A DNA stretch of 5,877 nt from an uncultured Lachnospiraceae bacterium (GTDB lineage: Bacteria; Bacillota; Clostridia; Lachnospirales; Lachnospiraceae): assembly GCA_945492935.1 (NCBI GenBank), contig CALYVE010000127.1:1-5877 (forward strand). Direction: 5' to 3'. Shown here piece after piece: positions 4,856-5,877 of the stretch. How positions within the stretch are numbered: the stretch's first letter is position 1; every line of letters begins with the position of its first letter. The position numbers and the translations under genes were made by a program. Under the pieces are notes generated by a model that saw only the letters and a list, made by a program, of their open reading frames with translations, was not told where the DNA came from and did not search any database.

Positions 4856-5877
4856 TCAATCCTTTGTCACATGCGATTCCAAAGAAATTTCTTTTCCCAA
4901 ATAGAAGGAATAGAAAATCTGACTCTTAACTTTGCAGCCTGTAAGCTGTTCCAAAATCCGCGCATAATACTCCATCTGTGCGTTATATCTTCCCTTAATC
5001 GTAGCTTCATCAGCATGATCCGTCTTATAATCCATGAGAACAATCTCGCCATCCTCATAGAAGAATGCATCAATAATACCTTGCACAATAATAAGATCAT
5101 CCGTATTCGGAAGATTATTATCTAATTCAGATGGTTTAATGCCTGCAGAAAACTGTTGTTCCTTATAAAGCAACTGATTTTCTGCTGCGGAAACCATGCG
5201 CTTCCCAAGCGGGCTTTTTAGCATTGTGACAATCTTTTTTACAGAAATTACTGCAGCTTCTTCTTTATCAAAAATCCCTTTTTCTATCTGCAATTGTTTG
5301 AATGACCTGACAAATTCGTAGTAATCCTTGTCATCAACACCGGACAATTGCTCAAACGGCAACAGTTCCATGAATTTATGGATAATGGTACCATACAAGG
5401 CCCCTGTAATGTGCAAAGAACGACTGCTTGTTGCTTCCTTCCGGAAACTTTCTCCCTGCAGACTATCTGCCTGCAAACCATCTTTCTGCAGCCCCTCTGT
5501 CTGCAAATCTTCTACTTGCAAATCTTCTCCGTGCAAATCTTCTGCCTGTATAATATCTGTCTGTTCCTTTGCATATGTAAATTCTGTGTCAGCATCATAG
5601 CCCTGACCATCATATGCTTTCATCTTCTTAATATCTGAAATCGACATCTTGCCTCTCATATCCGTATATACCTGATATGGATACGTATAATCAAATGCAG
5701 CCTTATATTCCTCATAGTACGCATTCTCTTCAGAAGCAATCGCCATACCTTTTAGTTCTTCTTTTTGAATCTGTGAAGAAATCAAATTCAAATGAATGTT
5801 TGCAGCAACCTGATTTGTCGAACAAACACTTACGTTAAGTATGTCCGAAACATTTAAAACTTCTTTCAGCTCATCAT
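4856..5877 (-). CDS. addA: ATP-dependent helicase/nuclease subunit AddA, C-terminal part (5' end cut by window)
   Basis: AddA is the helicase-nuclease subunit of AddAB, the Gram-positive counterpart of RecBCD, which resects double-strand breaks for RecA. Only the last 339 residues are present, of about 1200 usual for the family; the helicase motifs lie beyond base 5877. The segment FDYTYPYQVYTDMRGKMSISDIKK (about 61-84 of the visible part) matches the AddA junction between helicase and nuclease. The RecB-type nuclease follows: GTIIHKFMELLPF (H166), KEQQF (E239), GIIDAFF (D269), VLMDYKTD (D282, K284) and the YNAQMEYYARIL motif (Q300, Y304). All catalytic positions are present, so the domain should be active. 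The linker at about 106-145 is an unusual run of five-residue repeats. The gene ends at TGA 4858-4856, 150 bases before queF, with no clear terminator. addB would be expected just upstream. Confidence 0.95.
   Translation of the reverse strand, partial: DELKEVLNVSDILNVSVCSTNQVAANIHLNLISSQIQKEELKGMAIASEENAYYEEYKAAFDYTYPYQVYTDMRGKMSISDIKKMKAYDGQGYDADTEFTYAKEQTDIIQAEDLHGEDLQVEDLQTEGLQKDGLQADSLQGESFRKEATSSRSLHITGALYGTIIHKFMELLPFEQLSGVDDKDYYEFVRSFKQLQIEKGIFDKEEAAVISVKKIVTMLKSPLGKRMVSAAENQLLYKEQQFSAGIKPSELDNNLPNTDDLIIVQGIIDAFFYEDGEIVLMDYKTDHADEATIKGRYNAQMEYYARILEQLTGCKVKSQIFYSFYLGKEISLESHVTKD
5456..5560 (-). repeat. In-frame 15-bp tandem repeat array (7 units) within addA
   Basis: Seven contiguous 15-bp units begin at 5456, 5471, 5486, 5501, 5516, 5531 and 5546; on the plus strand the core is CTGCAAATCTTCTNC. 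The three units from 5501 to 5545 differ from one another almost only at unit edges, while the outer ones are degenerate. Translated on the minus strand they give five-residue units of the type (x)(E/D)(D/G/S)LQ, for example AEDLH, GEDLQ, VEDLQ, TEGLQ, KDGLQ and ADSLQ, followed by a related GESFR just outside the array. The period is a multiple of three, so unit gain or loss would keep the frame. Confidence 0.92.

Noticed and set aside
5456..5560. Tandem repeat as a possible CRISPR or intergenic repeat
   Set aside because: Units are 15 bp, contiguous without spacers, and entirely inside an open addA frame whose translation repeats in step.

Overview
The window looks like a piece of chromosome from an endospore-forming Clostridia species (Bacillota), most likely Lachnospiraceae. 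This rests on an intact spoIIA sporulation operon of clostridial type, an AddA-type recombination nuclease, AT-leaning sequence and strong AGGAGG ribosome binding sites. The family-level placement is inferred from the general look of the proteins, not from a search. All eight supported genes lie on the minus strand, so transcription runs from high to low coordinates. No RNA genes, insertion sequences, prophage genes or CRISPR arrays were seen, and no gap between genes exceeds 150 bases.

Layout in the direction of transcription. (1) 5877-4856: the 3' end of addA, with the complete RecB-family nuclease domain. An in-frame tandem array of seven 15-bp units sits in the linker before that domain. 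(2) 4855-4707: a gap with a good sigma-A-type promoter (-35 at 4810-4815, 17-bp spacer, extended -10 at 4787-4792) and a leader of about 74 nt. (3) 4706-2675: queF, folC and a 58-codon gene, joined by 1-base and 4-base overlaps. (4) 2672-1530: a zinc-ribbon/TPR/transmembrane/coiled-coil protein, starting 2 bases after the small gene. (5) 1506-1472: a perfect 16-bp-stem terminator closing this unit. (6) 1408-1: spoIIAA, spoIIAB and the first 206 codons of sigF, packed with an 8-base overlap and then direct stop/start abutment.

How the genes work together. The spoIIA operon is the classical partner-switching module that holds the forespore sigma factor SigF inactive until septation: SpoIIAB binds SigF or phosphorylates SpoIIAA, and dephosphorylated SpoIIAA releases SigF. 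QueF makes preQ1 for queuosine tRNA modification, and FolC polyglutamylates folates. Both pathways can branch from GTP cyclohydrolase I chemistry, which is a possible reason for their coupling. The membrane TPR protein and the 58-residue protein have no function I can recognise. They are co-transcribed with queF-folC and are the least explained part of the window.

Nothing here is clearly a new defence or mobile system. The points most worth checking are the AddA minisatellite, the small-protein/TPR pair, and the queF leader with two competing hairpins.
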